Positions 20,168 to 29,641 of a stretch of 64,000 nucleotides of DNA are shown here, in pieces. The stretch covers positions 1-64,000 of the forward strand of contig NZ_MAXF01000028.1 in assembly GCF_001704635.1 (NCBI RefSeq), read 5' to 3'. A program made the translations under genes and the position numbers. The DNA is from Streptomyces sparsogenes (lineage in GTDB: Bacteria; Actinomycetota; Actinomycetes; Streptomycetales; Streptomycetaceae). Under the pieces are notes generated by a model. That model did not search any database, was not told the origin of the DNA, and worked only from the letters and a program-made list of their open reading frames with translations. Position 1 is the stretch's first letter; each line of letters opens with the position of its first letter.

Positions 20168-22238
20168 CCCGCAGGACCAGCATCGCCAGGTCGTCGTCCG
20201 GGGGCTCGACCGCGAAGGCGTGCACCGCCTCCCGGATCCGCTCCGCCACGTCCTTCGCGCCCAGTCCCGCGCAGTCCCCGAGCAGCGACGCCAGCCCGTT
20301 CCCGTCGTCGAACTGCCGGGCGCCGGATCTGTGCTCCGTGACCCCGTCCGTCACGCACACCAGCGTCTCCCCGGGCGCCAGCTCGAAGGTCTCGCAGTCG
20401 TACGCGACGTCCTCCACGACGCCCAGCAGGATCTGCGGCTCGGCCACGGTGCGCACCGACCCGTCGGGCCGGACGACCAGGGGCAGCGGGTGCCCGGCGC
20501 TGGCGAGGGTGCAGCGGACGCCGCCGTCGCCGTCCTCGCCGAGCGGCACCAACTCCCCGTACAGCAGCGACAGGAACCGGGAGACGCCACCGCCCACCGG
20601 CAGCCCCACGCCCGCGGCCACCGCCTCCGCCGCGCCCTCGACCGCGGCCTCGACGGCCTCCTCGCCGAGCATCCGGTTGAGCCGCTCCAGGACCGCGCCC
20701 ACGCCGTACCCCTCACGGGCCAGCAGCCGCAGCCACGGCCGTACGAGCCCGGTCACCACGGCCGCCTCCGGCCCGTTCCCGCACACGTCGCCCAGGACGA
20801 AGACCCAGCGGCCGTCGCCCGCCGGGAAGATGTCGTAGAAGTCGCCCCCGGCCGAGGTGCCGCCGGTCGGCTCGTACACCACCGCCGACTCCACGCCCGG
20901 GATCTTGGCGAGCCGGGAGGGCAGCAGCCCGCGCTGCAGCACCCGGCTGATCGTCGCCTGCCGCGTGTACTGCCGGGCGGAGGCCAGCGCCAGCGCGACC
21001 CGGCGGGCGAAGTCCTCGACCAGGTCGGCCACCTCGTCCGGCACCCGCATCAGCCCGGCGCGGCCGAGCAGCAGGGTGCCGACGGCGCGCCCGCCCGCGA
21101 TCAGCCGGCAGGCGAGGGCGGCGCCGCCGGGCCCGTACGCGGCGGGGTCGCTGGGCCACGGCCAGGGGACCGCCCGGCCGCGCGCGGTGGCGGGCAGCTC
21201 CGGCGGTTCCTTCTCCAGCAGCCGGCTGAGGGTCTCGATCCGGCTCTCGCTCGCGTGCCACACCATGGCGAGCCGCGGCGGGCCGCCTTCCGTGTCGAGC
21301 CACACCGCGCTCCAGTCGGCGAACCGCGGTACGAGCAGCTGGGCGGCCAGCGAGGTCACCAGGTCCTCGTCGAACTGCCCGGCCAGCAGCTCGGACGCGT
21401 CGGCGAGGAAGGACAACGCGCCCGCCCGGGTCCAGTCCTCGTCGGCGTCGCGGGCGCCGACGCGCGCGGGGGCGGGAGCCAGGAGCTCGACGACGTACGC
21501 GTCGTCGCCCGGCGAGTCGCCGTTCAGGCAGTCGCCGCCGCCCTTGAGGGCGCCGTTCCGCCGCGTGTCGTCCCTGAGGGAGCCCTCGGCGGACTCGACA
21601 AACCCCCCGGACTCAGCCGCCTCGCCGGACTCACCCGCCTCGGCGGAGCTGACGGGCAGCTGGAACCACACCGTCTTGCTGGCCCGGCGATAGGCCGTGC
21701 CCCAGCATTCGGCGAGCTCGGCGACCAGCCGCAGCCCGTGTCCCGCGCACCCCGGATCGTCCTCGTCGTGCGGCTCGCCGCGCAGGAACCGGGTGGGGTG
21801 GTGGTCCGTCACCTCGACGACCACGGAGGGCACTTCCCCGTCCCCGCTCGGCCCCTCCCCGCTCACCACGTCCAGCGCACAGCTCACCTCCACCGCCGTC
21901 CCGGCGTGCACCACGGCGTTGGTGACCAGTTCGCTCACCAGCAGCACCACCTCGTCCGCGACCCGGTCGGGGATCCGGCCGACGGCGGGGAAGTCGAGCG
22001 CGCTCCAGTCGGCGAGGGCCGCGCGGGCGAAGCGGCGCGCGGCGGAGGCCGCCAGGGGGTTGCCGGGCAGGCTGGTGCGCGCGGCGGCGACCCGCGCGGC
22101 CGGCGCGGCGCCGGGCACGGCCGCGAGCGCCGGCCCGGCTCCGGACCCGGGCCGGGGGCGGGGCACCACGCCCGGCACCGCCCCCGGCGCCGGATCGGAG
22201 GTGACAGAAGCGGGTGTGGCAGAAGAAGACGTCCCCAC
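20160..22238 (-). CDS. ATPase-GAF-PP2C (SpoIIE-type) regulatory phosphatase
   Basis: A 692-residue cytoplasmic signalling protein. The N-terminal RsbW-like HATPase has its N box in ELVTNAVVHAG (about 102-113) and GHGLRLVAEL. A GAF-like sensor spans about 290-420. A C-terminal SpoIIE/PP2C phosphatase follows (about 450-690), with TSAGGDFYDIF, LGDVCGNGPEAA, VTDGVTEHR and PPDDDLAMLVL carrying the metal-binding Asp residues. One chain thus has both anti-sigma kinase and phosphatase modules, a common Streptomyces partner-switch design. GTG 22238 has AGGAG 7 bases upstream; an upstream ATG in frame is less likely. The partners are not encoded nearby. Confidence 0.88.
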   Translation of the reverse strand: MGTSSSATPASVTSDPAPGAVPGVVPRPRPGSGAGPALAAVPGAAPAARVAAARTSLPGNPLAASAARRFARAALADWSALDFPAVGRIPDRVADEVVLLVSELVTNAVVHAGTAVEVSCALDVVSGEGPSGDGEVPSVVVEVTDHHPTRFLRGEPHDEDDPGCAGHGLRLVAELAECWGTAYRRASKTVWFQLPVSSAEAGESGEAAESGGFVESAEGSLRDDTRRNGALKGGGDCLNGDSPGDDAYVVELLAPAPARVGARDADEDWTRAGALSFLADASELLAGQFDEDLVTSLAAQLLVPRFADWSAVWLDTEGGPPRLAMVWHASESRIETLSRLLEKEPPELPATARGRAVPWPWPSDPAAYGPGGAALACRLIAGGRAVGTLLLGRAGLMRVPDEVADLVEDFARRVALALASARQYTRQATISRVLQRGLLPSRLAKIPGVESAVVYEPTGGTSAGGDFYDIFPAGDGRWVFVLGDVCGNGPEAAVVTGLVRPWLRLLAREGYGVGAVLERLNRMLGEEAVEAAVEGAAEAVAAGVGLPVGGGVSRFLSLLYGELVPLGEDGDGGVRCTLASAGHPLPLVVRPDGSVRTVAEPQILLGVVEDVAYDCETFELAPGETLVCVTDGVTEHRSGARQFDDGNGLASLLGDCAGLGAKDVAERIREAVHAFAVEPPDDDLAMLVLRAR

Positions 22239-22464
22239 TGTGCGGCTCCTGAGCAGTCCCGGCGTAAACGCCGTAGTCCGACACCGACAGAGTGGCAGAC
22301 ATGCCGCCCTCATATGCGCCGAGTTACGCAAGTGAGCCGCGATGAGGGGAAAAATCAGGTGAACAGCGCGCCGGAGCCCGGGTGGTGGTGCGGAGGGACG
22401 CCTCGTACGGCGCATGGGCCCCACCCGGCACAGCCGCCCGCGGCGACCGGCGCGCCAGGAGTCC

Positions 22465-24354
22465 TCAGTCTTCCCGCGAGCCGGCGTACATATCCTCCAG
22501 CAGGTCCTTGTATTCCCGCTCGACTACCGGTCGCTTCAGCTTCAGGCTCGGCGTCAGCTCACCGTGCTCGACGTCCATGTCCCGCGGCAGCAGCCGGAAC
22601 TTCTTGATCGTCTGCCAGCGCTGCAGCCCCTCGTTGAGCCGCCGCACATAGCCGTCGATCAGCTCCCGCACCTCCTCGGTGGCCACCACCTCGGCGTACG
22701 ACTTGCCCTCCAGGCCGTGCTCCCGCGCCCAGTCCATGATCGTGGGCTCGTCGAGGGAGATCAGCGCGGTGCAGTAGTTGCGGTCCGCGCCGTGCACCAG
22801 GATGTTGGAGACGAACGGGCACACCGCCTTGAACTGGCCCTCGACCTCGGCCGGGGCGACGTACTTGCCGCCCGAGGTTTTGATCAGGTCCTTCTTGCGG
22901 TCGGTGATGGTGAGGTAGCCGTCCGGCGAGAGCTCGCCGATGTCACCGGTGTGGAACCAGCCGTCGGACTCCAGCACCTGCTCGGTCAGCTCCGGCAGCC
23001 CGTGGTAGCCCTGCATGATGGACGGGCCGCGCATCAGGATCTCGCCGTCCTCGGCCACCCGCACCTCCAGGCCCGGGAACGCCTTGCCCACCGTGCCGGT
23101 GCGGTACTCCACCGGGTTCAGGAAGCCGGGGCCGCTGGTCTCGGTGAGCCCGTAGCCCTCCAGGATGTTGATGCCGGCGCCGGCGAAGAAGTAGCCGATC
23201 TCGGGCGCGAGCGCGGCCGCGCCGGACACCGCGGCCCGCAGCCGCCCGCCGAACGCCTCGCGCAGCTTGGCATAGACCAGCTTGTCGGCGACGGCGTGCT
23301 TGGCCCGCAGGCCCATGGGCACGGAGGCGGTGCCGGTGCGGCGGAAGTTGTCCTGGGAGGTCTTGGCGTAGTCGCGGGCGACCTCGACCGCCCAGCGGAA
23401 GATCTTGTACTTGGCGGCCCCGCCCGCGCGCGCCCGCTGCGCCACGCCGTTGTAGACCTTCTCGAAGATCCGCGGCACGGCGCACATGTACGTGGGCCTG
23501 ACCACCGGCAGATTCTCGATGATCTTGTCCTGCCGGCCGTCCACGGCCGTCGTGTGCCCGACGTACACCTGCCCCGCCGTCAGCACCTTGCCGAAGACGT
23601 GCGACAGCGGCAGCCACAGGTACTGCACATCGTCGGGGAAGAGGATCCCGTCGAGATTGCCGATCACGATGGCCATGTACGACCAGGTGTCGTGCGGCAG
23701 GCGCACGCCCTTGGGGCGGCCGGTGGTCCCGGAGGTGTAGATGAGGGTGGCGAGCTGGTCGGAGCGGAGCGCGTCCATGCACTCCCGCACCACGTTCGGG
23801 CGCTCGTCGAGGAGGGCCCGGCCGCGCTTCTCCAGCTCGGCGAGCGAGAGCACCCAGCCCTCGGGGTCGCCCTCGGCCGGGGTCGCGTCCCCGTCCTTGA
23901 TCACCACGACGTGGGCCAGCTCGGGAAGCTCCTCGCGCTGCTCCCGCGCCTTGGCGAGCTGCGCGGCGTCCTCGGCGATCAGCACCCGGCTGCCGGAGTC
24001 GGAGAGGATGAAGGCCGTCTCCTCGGCGTTGGTGTTCGGGTAGACCGTGGTGGTCGCCGCGCCCGCGCACAGCACCCCGAGGTCGGTCAGGATCCACTCG
24101 ATGCGCGTGGAGCAGGCCAGCGCCACCCGCTCCTCGGGACGGACGCCGAGATCGATCAGTCCGGCGGCGATGGCGAAGACCCGGTCCGCGGTCTCGCGCC
24201 AGGTCAGGGGCTGCCAGTCGTCGGGGCCTTCGCCCGAGGCGGGTGGGATCGGATAGCGGTAGGCCTCGGCGTCCGGCGTCGCCTCGACGCGCTGGAGGAA
24301 GAGCGTCGCCAGGGACGGCGGGCGGTTCTCGAGCAAAGTCTGTGTGTCGGTCAC
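22465..24354 (-). CDS. long-chain acyl-CoA synthetase (FadD15-like)
   Basis: AMP-forming ligase of 629 residues that activates fatty acids to acyl-CoA. YTSGTTGRPKGV (about 206-217) is the AMP-binding P-loop; GYGLTETSGPG and GWFHTGDIGELSPDGYL are the A5 and A7 motifs, and DLIKTSGGKYVAP follows with the A10 lysine region. GTG 24354 has GGAGGA 5 bases upstream, preferred over ATG 24378. A perfect ACTCGCGAGT palindrome lies in its promoter region, suggesting a repressor. Confidence 0.92.
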   Translation of the reverse strand: MTDTQTLLENRPPSLATLFLQRVEATPDAEAYRYPIPPASGEGPDDWQPLTWRETADRVFAIAAGLIDLGVRPEERVALACSTRIEWILTDLGVLCAGAATTTVYPNTNAEETAFILSDSGSRVLIAEDAAQLAKAREQREELPELAHVVVIKDGDATPAEGDPEGWVLSLAELEKRGRALLDERPNVVRECMDALRSDQLATLIYTSGTTGRPKGVRLPHDTWSYMAIVIGNLDGILFPDDVQYLWLPLSHVFGKVLTAGQVYVGHTTAVDGRQDKIIENLPVVRPTYMCAVPRIFEKVYNGVAQRARAGGAAKYKIFRWAVEVARDYAKTSQDNFRRTGTASVPMGLRAKHAVADKLVYAKLREAFGGRLRAAVSGAAALAPEIGYFFAGAGINILEGYGLTETSGPGFLNPVEYRTGTVGKAFPGLEVRVAEDGEILMRGPSIMQGYHGLPELTEQVLESDGWFHTGDIGELSPDGYLTITDRKKDLIKTSGGKYVAPAEVEGQFKAVCPFVSNILVHGADRNYCTALISLDEPTIMDWAREHGLEGKSYAEVVATEEVRELIDGYVRRLNEGLQRWQTIKKFRLLPRDMDVEHGELTPSLKLKRPVVEREYKDLLEDMYAGSRED

Positions 24355-24399
24355 GGCATCCTCCGGAGCCCGCCTCATTGCTTGCCTCTGTGCTTATTG

Positions 24400-24409
24400 A
24401 CTCGCGAGT
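24400..24409. promoter_or_regulatory. ACTCGCGAGT palindrome upstream of the acyl-CoA synthetase
   Basis: A perfect 10-bp palindrome 45 bases before GTG 24354, with TTG and TAA flanks. It shares the ACTCG/CGAGT half-sites with the operator at 2913-2934, but with no spacer. Confidence 0.45.
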
Positions 24410-24429
24410 AACCTTCGAGCAGTGATCAG

Positions 24430-24458
24430 GGTAAGGGGCGGAACCTTACCGCGTAAGG
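24430..24458. promoter_or_regulatory. competing inverted repeats GGTAAGG/CCTTACC/GTAAGG
   Basis: GGTAAGG (24430-24436) can pair with CCTTACC (24444-24450), or the CCTTAC part of the latter with GTAAGG (24453-24458). Located between the acyl-CoA synthetase promoter region and the lepA end; role unknown. Confidence 0.4.
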
Positions 24459-24536
24459 GGGGTTCGGCCACCTTGTCGAAACTTCGGGAACGGTGCGGCG
24501 GAACGTCGGGAGCGGTGCGGCGGAAGTGACGAATGA

Positions 24537-24565
24537 GTCAGCGGGCCCGCACCGGACCCGCTGAC
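24537..24565 (-). terminator. hairpin after lepA
   Basis: GTCAGCGGG (24537-24545) and CCCGCTGAC (24557-24565) form a 9-bp perfect stem with an 11-base loop, about 40 bases beyond the lepA stop. No T-run. Confidence 0.6.
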
Positions 24566-24603
24566 CCACGACCCGCCCCGGGGCGCGTCGGCTGCTTCTT
24601 CGG

Positions 24604-26487
24604 CTACTTCTTCGCCTTCGCGTCGCCCTCGGAGTCGGAGGACAGCACCGCGATGAAGGCCTCCTGCGGGACCTCCACGCTGCCGACCATCTTCATCCGC
24701 TTCTTGCCTTCCTTCTGCTTCTCCAGCAGCTTCCGCTTCCGGGAGATGTCACCGCCGTAGCACTTGGCCAGGACGTCCTTGCGGATGGCGCGGACCGTCT
24801 CACGGGCGATGACCCGGCTGCCGATGGCGGCCTGGATCGGCACCTCGAAGTTCTGCCGCGGGATCAGCTCGCGCAGCTTGGCGACCAGCCGGACGCCGTA
24901 CGCGTACGCCTTGTCCTTGTGGGTGATCGCGGAGAACGCGTCGACCTTGTCGCCGTGCAGCAGGATGTCGACCTTGACCAGGTCGGAGGCCTGCTCGCCG
25001 GTGGGCTCGTAGTCGAGTGAGGCGTAGCCCCGGGTCTTGGACTTCAGCTGGTCGAAGAAGTCGAAGACGACCTCGGCGAGCGGGAGGGTGTAGCGGATCT
25101 CGACCCGGTCCTCGGAGAGGTAGTCCATGCCGAGCATCACACCGCGGCGGTTCTGGCAGAGCTCCATGATCGCGCCGATGAACTCGCTCGGGGCCAGGAT
25201 GGTGGCCCGCACCACCGGCTCGTGGACCTGCGAGATCTTGCCCACCGGGAACTCGCTCGGGTTGGTGACCGTGTGCTCGGAGCCGTCCTCCATGTCCACG
25301 CGGTAGATCACATTGGGCGCGGTGGCGATCAGGTCGAGTCCGAATTCGCGCTCCAGGCGCTCGCGGATGACCTCCAGGTGGAGCAGGCCGAGGAAGCCGA
25401 CGCGGAAGCCGAAGCCCAGGGCGGCCGAGGTCTCCGGCTCGTAGACCAGCGCGGCGTCGTTGAGCTGCAGCTTGTCCAGGGCCTCGCGCAGCTCGGGGTA
25501 GTCCGAGCCGTCCAGCGGGTACAGCCCGGAGAAGACCATGGGCTTGGGGTCCTTGTAGCCGCCCAGCGCCTCGGTGGCCCCGTTGCTGTGCTGGGTGATC
25601 GTGTCGCCGACCTTGGACTGGCGGACGTCCTTCACACCGGTGATCAGATAGCCCACCTCACCGACCGACAGGCCGTCGGCCGGGGTCATCTCGGGCGAGT
25701 TGGTGCCGATCTCCAGCAGCTCGTGGGCGGCGCCGGTGGACATCATCTTGATGCGCTCACGCTTGCCCAGTGTGCCGTCGACGACCTTCACGTACGTCAC
25801 GACGCCCCGGTACGCGTCATAGACCGAGTCGAAGATCATCGCCCGGGCGGGGGCGTCCTTGACGCCCACCGGGGCCGGCACCAGCCTGACCACCTCGTTC
25901 AGCAGCTCGGCCACGCCCTCGCCGGTCTTGGCCGAGACCTTGAGCACGTCGGAGGGGTCGCAGCCGATGATGTGGGCCAGCTCGGCCGCGTACTTCTCGG
26001 GCTGGGCGGCCGGGAGGTCGATCTTGTTGAGGACCGGGATGATCGTGAGGTCGTTCTCCAGCGCCAGGTAGAGGTTGGCGAGGGTCTGCGCCTCGATGCC
26101 CTGGGCCGCGTCGACCAGCAGGATGCAGCCCTCACAGGCGGCGAGGGAGCGCGAGACCTCGTAGGTGAAGTCCACGTGGCCCGGGGTGTCGATCATGTTG
26201 AGGATGTGGGTGGCGCCCGCACCCCCGCCCTGATCCCCACCCTGGGTGGGCGCCCAGGGCAGCCGGACCGCCTGGGACTTGATCGTGATACCGCGCTCGC
26301 GCTCGATGTCCATGCGGTCGAGGTACTGCGCGCGCATCTGCCGCTGCTCGACCACACCGGTCAGCTGGAGCATCCGGTCGGCGAGCGTCGACTTGCCGTG
26401 GTCGATGTGCGCGATGATGCAGAAGTTACGGATGAGAGCCGGGTCGGTACGGCTCGGCTCCGGCACATTGGTAGGGGTCGCGGGCAC
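24604..26487 (-). CDS. lepA: elongation factor 4
   Basis: LepA/EF4 is a translational GTPase that affects late 30S assembly and back-translocation. The 627-residue protein has the G1 motif AHIDHGKS near residue 25, the DTPGHVDF and NKIDLP motifs, and the LepA-specific C-terminal domain with [26 protein letters not shown] 26487 is supported by AGGA 6 bases upstream and a short streptomycete N-terminal tail. It is divergent from rpsT, its usual actinobacterial neighbour. Confidence 0.97.
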   Translation of the reverse strand: MPATPTNVPEPSRTDPALIRNFCIIAHIDHGKSTLADRMLQLTGVVEQRQMRAQYLDRMDIERERGITIKSQAVRLPWAPTQGGDQGGGAGATHILNMIDTPGHVDFTYEVSRSLAACEGCILLVDAAQGIEAQTLANLYLALENDLTIIPVLNKIDLPAAQPEKYAAELAHIIGCDPSDVLKVSAKTGEGVAELLNEVVRLVPAPVGVKDAPARAMIFDSVYDAYRGVVTYVKVVDGTLGKRERIKMMSTGAAHELLEIGTNSPEMTPADGLSVGEVGYLITGVKDVRQSKVGDTITQHSNGATEALGGYKDPKPMVFSGLYPLDGSDYPELREALDKLQLNDAALVYEPETSAALGFGFRVGFLGLLHLEVIRERLEREFGLDLIATAPNVIYRVDMEDGSEHTVTNPSEFPVGKISQVHEPVVRATILAPSEFIGAIMELCQNRRGVMLGMDYLSEDRVEIRYTLPLAEVVFDFFDQLKSKTRGYASLDYEPTGEQASDLVKVDILLHGDKVDAFSAITHKDKAYAYGVRLVAKLRELIPRQNFEVPIQAAIGSRVIARETVRAIRKDVLAKCYGGDISRKRKLLEKQKEGKKRMKMVGSVEVPQEAFIAVLSSDSEGDAKAKK

Positions 26488-26653
26488 GCAGGGTCCTGTG
26501 TCTAGGCGGGACTCGGTGTTGTCAGTCAGTCCATGGTCCCACGACTGGCGACCGCCTCCGGGTTCGGTACGCTTCCGGGCCCCCATCGGCGGACGCGCCG
26601 GACGGGGCTCGGGGCGCCCGGGGGTGGTGGTGCGGGGCGGCCCGGCTCGTGGT

Positions 26654-26683
26654 TTGGGTGGCCGGGAAGCCTGCTGGTAACCT
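26654..26683 (+). promoter_or_regulatory. promoter of rpsT
   Basis: TTGGGT (26654-26659) and TAACCT (26678-26683) are 18 bases apart. Transcription would start near 26690, giving a leader of about 80 bases before rpsT. Confidence 0.55.
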
Positions 26684-26771
26684 GGCCGACTGTGTCTCGT
26701 GCCCCTCTCGCGCGCGACACCGGATGCGAAACGAAACAGCGAAATCCAACGAACCTGCGAAGGCTCTTTAC

Positions 26772-27038
26772 GTGGCGAACATCAAGTCCCAGATCAAGCG
26801 GAACAAGACGAACGAGAAGGCGCGCCTGCGCAACAAGTCCGTCAAGTCCGAGCTGAAGACCGCGATCCGCCGGACCCGCGAGGCCGTGGCCGCCGGTGAC
26901 GCCGAGAAGGCCACCGCCGCCGCCCGCGTCGCCGCCCGGAAGCTGGACAAGGCCGTCAGCAAGGGTGTCATCCACAAGAACAACGCCGCCAACAAGAAGT
27001 CGGCCCTGGCCCACCAGATCGCCGGCCTCCAGGGCTGA
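26772..27038 (+). CDS. rpsT: 30S ribosomal protein S20
   Basis: An 88-residue basic helical protein binding 16S rRNA ([20 protein letters not shown] at the N terminus). The GTG start at 26772 has GAAGG 8 bases upstream. Longer in-frame extensions are less likely because the family starts at ANIKSQ. A strong intrinsic terminator ends the transcript at about 27233. Divergent from lepA. Confidence 0.97.
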   Translation: MANIKSQIKRNKTNEKARLRNKSVKSELKTAIRRTREAVAAGDAEKATAAARVAARKLDKAVSKGVIHKNNAANKKSALAHQIAGLQG

Positions 27039-27190
27039 TTTCCGGGGCGCCTCGCCCCACCCCGCCGGGATACGGGCACAAGCGGTCCCTCTCACCCGCT
27101 CCGACCGGCAGCCGGCAGCTTCGACTGCGGCACCGCGCCGCACGCGGCCTGCGTTCGCCACGCGGGTGCGGCGCACTCGGCTTCGAACGA

Positions 27191-27233
27191 AAGCCCCAGG
27201 CTCGTCCTTTCCCCGGGACAGCCTGGGGCTTTT
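27191..27233 (+). terminator. intrinsic terminator of rpsT
   Basis: AAGCCCCAGGCT (27191-27202) and AGCCTGGGGCTT (27220-27231) form a perfect 12-bp stem with a 17-base loop, ending in TTTT. It lies about 150 bases after rpsT. Nothing else was seen in the stretch between. Confidence 0.9.
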
Positions 27234-27247
27234 GGCCTTTAATCGGG

Positions 27248-27253
27248 TATGTT
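27248..27253 (+). promoter_or_regulatory. -10 hexamer TATGTT, leaderless start
   Basis: TATGTT ends 6 bases before ATG 27260, directly after the rpsT terminator. Confidence 0.55.
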
Positions 27254-27259
27254 CACGTC

Positions 27260-28213
27260 ATGTCGATACCGGGGGAGTCTCCCAACCCGTACGGGCAGCC
27301 CCAGCAGCCCCAGCCACCTCAGCCCGGCGTGCCGGCCCCGCAGCCGAACCCGTACAGCCAGGGCCCGCAGCAGCAGTCTCCGTATCCGTACGCGCAGCCG
27401 ACGATGCCGGCCATGCCCGCTGTCACCGCGCCGCCCCCGGGACCCGCCGGCTCCGGCGGCTGGTCCCCGCCCGAGACGGCGGCCGGCGGCGGATACGGCC
27501 CGATGGGCGCCCAGCCCCCCATGCCGCCCGCCGGCCCGGGCGGCCCGAGCGGCGGCGGCGGAAAGGGCTGGCTGTGGGCCCTGGGCGGGGCGGTCGTCGC
27601 CTCGGCCGTGTGGGCCGGGGTCGTCTTCTCGACCGGCGGCTTCGGGAGCGGCGAGAAGGAAGCCGATCTGGGGACCTACCAGTACGCGAGCGACCTGTGC
27701 GCCTCCAGCGACTTCACCCCCATCGAGAACGCCTCCTTCAAGGAGAAGGACAGCACCAGCGGGAGCAACCCGCAGCACAGCAGCTCGAAGGACCCGGCCA
27801 TGGACTCGATGACGTGCAACGTCGACTATGAGCCGAGCACGTCCTCCAGCAGCGACTACTCCTCCGCCTGGCTCTACACGACGGCGTACCTGCACCGGAA
27901 GACGGACCCGACGCCGGAGTTCAAGGCGACGTACATGTCGTACAAGAACCAGAAGACCTCCTCCACCCACTACAAGGTGACCAAGGTCAGCGGCGTCGGC
28001 GACGAGGCGTATGTGGTGGCCCAGGAGTACGAGAGCAGCAGCAACAGCAGCGCCTATGTGATCCTCGGCGTGCGCGACGGCTGGATGACGTACCAGACGA
28101 CGTGGTCGCAGTACGCGTCGAGCTCCTCGGACCACCCGGTCAAGAGCAACTCCGAGATCACGGAGATGCTGAAGGAGAGCGCCAAGGGGACGCTGGAGAA
28201 GCTGCAGAAGTAA
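27260..28213 (+). CDS. membrane-anchored protein with Pro/Gln-rich cytoplasmic tail
   Basis: 317 residues with no recognised family. The first about 100 residues are Pro/Gln/Gly-rich (NPYGQPQQPQPP) and probably disordered in the cytoplasm. One hydrophobic span (WLWALGGAVVASAVWAGVVF, about 105-125) follows. The C-terminal about 190 residues are Ser/Thr/Tyr-rich with two Cys that may form a disulfide, and are probably extracellular. Tails of this type are frequent in streptomycete membrane proteins. ATG 27260 is supported by TATGTT 6 bases upstream. It converges on holA across a strong hairpin. Confidence 0.75.
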   Translation: MSIPGESPNPYGQPQQPQPPQPGVPAPQPNPYSQGPQQQSPYPYAQPTMPAMPAVTAPPPGPAGSGGWSPPETAAGGGYGPMGAQPPMPPAGPGGPSGGGGKGWLWALGGAVVASAVWAGVVFSTGGFGSGEKEADLGTYQYASDLCASSDFTPIENASFKEKDSTSGSNPQHSSSKDPAMDSMTCNVDYEPSTSSSSDYSSAWLYTTAYLHRKTDPTPEFKATYMSYKNQKTSSTHYKVTKVSGVGDEAYVVAQEYESSSNSSAYVILGVRDGWMTYQTTWSQYASSSSDHPVKSNSEITEMLKESAKGTLEKLQK

Positions 28214-28226
28214 CGCGGACACCGAA

Positions 28227-28312
28227 CCGCCCCGCCCCGGGGTCCGCCCCGGGCGGGCCGGGGCGGGGCGGGGGCTGTGTGCGATCCCGCGCCGCCCGCG
28301 CCAGGGCGCGGG
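28227..28312. terminator. two GC hairpins between convergent genes
   Basis: CCGCCCCGCCCCGG (28227-28240) and CCGGGGCGGGGCGG (28258-28271) form a perfect 14-bp stem. A second palindrome, CCCGCGCC and GGCGCGGG, lies at 28295-28312. The pair fills the gap between the membrane-protein gene and holA and probably terminates both directions. Confidence 0.7.
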
Positions 28313-28314
28313 GG

Positions 28315-29301
28315 CTAGCGGCCCGCGCGGGCGGCGCGGGCGATGGTGACCACTGCCTTCTCCAGCGCGTACTCCGGGTCGTCACCGCCGCCTTTGACCC
28401 CCGCGTCCGCCTCGGCCACCGCGCACAGCGCCACCGCCACGCCGTCCGCCGACCAGCCGCGCATCTGCTGCCGCACCCGGTCGATCTTCCACGGCGGCAT
28501 GCCCAGCTCACGCGCCAGGTCGCCGGGGCGCGCGCCGCGCGGCGCGGAGGCGAGCTTGCCGATGGCGCGCACGCCCTGGGCGAGGGCGCTGGTGATCAGC
28601 ACCGGCGCCACGCCCGTGGCCATGGCCCAGCGCAGTGCCTCCAGGGCCTCGGCGGTGCGCCCCTCGACGGCGCGGTCGGCGACGGTGAAGCTGGACGCCT
28701 CGGCGCGGCCCGTGTAGTAGCGGGCGACGACGGCCTCGTCGATGGTGCCCTCGACATCGGCGGTGAGCTGGGTGCAGGCGCTCGCCAGCTCACGCAGATC
28801 GCTGCCGATGGCGTCGACGAGCGCCTGGCAGGCCTCCGGCGTCGCGGACCGCCCGATGGCCCGGAACTCCGTGCGCACAAAGGCCAGCCGGTCGGCGGGC
28901 TTGGTCATCTTGGGACAGGCGACCTCCCGCGCGCCCGCCTTGCGGGCCGCGTCGAGCAGCCCCTTGCCCTTGGCGCCGCCGGCGTGCAGCAGCACGAGGG
29001 TGATCTCCTCGGCAGGGGCACCCAGATACCCCTTCACGTCCTTGATCGTGTCCGCCGAGAGGTCCTGCGCGTTGCGCACCACCACGACCTTGCGCTCGGC
29101 GAAGAGGGAGGGGCTGGTCAGCTCGGCCAGCGTGCCGGGCTGCAGCGCGTCCGGCGTGAGGTCGCGCACATCGGTGTCCGGATCGGCGGCCCGGGCCGCC
29201 GCCACGACCTGCTGCACGGCGCGGTCGAGCAGCAGGTCCTCCTGGCCCACGGCGAGAGTCACGGGGGCGAGCGGATCGTCGGTCGTCGTCTTCCTGGCCA
29301 T
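28315..29301 (-). CDS. holA: DNA polymerase III subunit delta
   Basis: HolA is the delta subunit of the clamp loader, which opens the sliding clamp. The 328 residues show the N-terminal LAVGQEDLLLDRAVQQVV, then SLFAERKVVVVRNAQDL and a helical C-terminal domain, all typical of actinobacterial HolA. ATG 29301 (MARKTTTDDPLAP) starts the conserved region. In streptomycetes holA lies downstream of comEA-comEC; here a small unknown gene and a toxin-antitoxin pair lie between them. Confidence 0.93.
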   Translation of the reverse strand: MARKTTTDDPLAPVTLAVGQEDLLLDRAVQQVVAAARAADPDTDVRDLTPDALQPGTLAELTSPSLFAERKVVVVRNAQDLSADTIKDVKGYLGAPAEEITLVLLHAGGAKGKGLLDAARKAGAREVACPKMTKPADRLAFVRTEFRAIGRSATPEACQALVDAIGSDLRELASACTQLTADVEGTIDEAVVARYYTGRAEASSFTVADRAVEGRTAEALEALRWAMATGVAPVLITSALAQGVRAIGKLASAPRGARPGDLARELGMPPWKIDRVRQQMRGWSADGVAVALCAVAEADAGVKGGGDDPEYALEKAVVTIARAARAGR

Positions 29302-29351
29302 CGCCGTCCAGCATCCCACGGACCGCCGACAGCCCGGCTTTCCGGATGCCC

Positions 29352-29357
29352 GACAAT
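29352..29357 (+). promoter_or_regulatory. -10 hexamer GACAAT, leaderless start
   Basis: GACAAT ends 6 bases before GTG 29364, in the short gap divergent from holA. Confidence 0.45.
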
Positions 29358-29363
29358 GATCCG

Positions 29364-29624
29364 GTGACCGACGCGCGACCCGACCCCGTACGACACGTCC
29401 TGGTGCTGCCCGACCGCGACGCGGCGGAGGAGGTGGCCGAGGCGCTGTCCGAGCGCTTCGGCGTCCCCGAGGAACCCCACCTGGTCCGCGACGCGCTGGC
29501 CGGGGAGGACGACGCGGAGGACGCGCAGTGGCTGGTGGTCGTGGAGGACCCGGCCGGGGCGCTGGACCCGGCGGCACTGGACGCGTTCGCCTCCGAATAC
29601 GAGGGGTGGCTGGAGGCCGAGTAG
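29364..29624 (+). CDS. small acidic protein of unknown function
   Basis: 86 residues starting at GTG 29364, rich in Asp and Glu. VRHVLVLPDRDAAEEVAEAL and WLVVVEDP suggest two beta strands and intervening helices in a compact soluble domain. No signal peptide, membrane span or known catalytic motif. The chosen start is the leaderless one; ATG 29346 is possible. It is divergent from holA. Codon use is typical, so it is probably a genuine gene, but I do not recognise the family. Confidence 0.7.
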   Translation: MTDARPDPVRHVLVLPDRDAAEEVAEALSERFGVPEEPHLVRDALAGEDDAEDAQWLVVVEDPAGALDPAALDAFASEYEGWLEAE

Positions 29625-29641
29625 CCCCGCCGGCCGTGCGG

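Noticed and set aside
22230-22305. A small upstream frame (MSATLSVSDYG...) overlapping the PP2C gene start
   Set aside because: It continues as an out-of-frame Arg/Gly-rich string inside the PP2C gene, with no support beyond an ATG.
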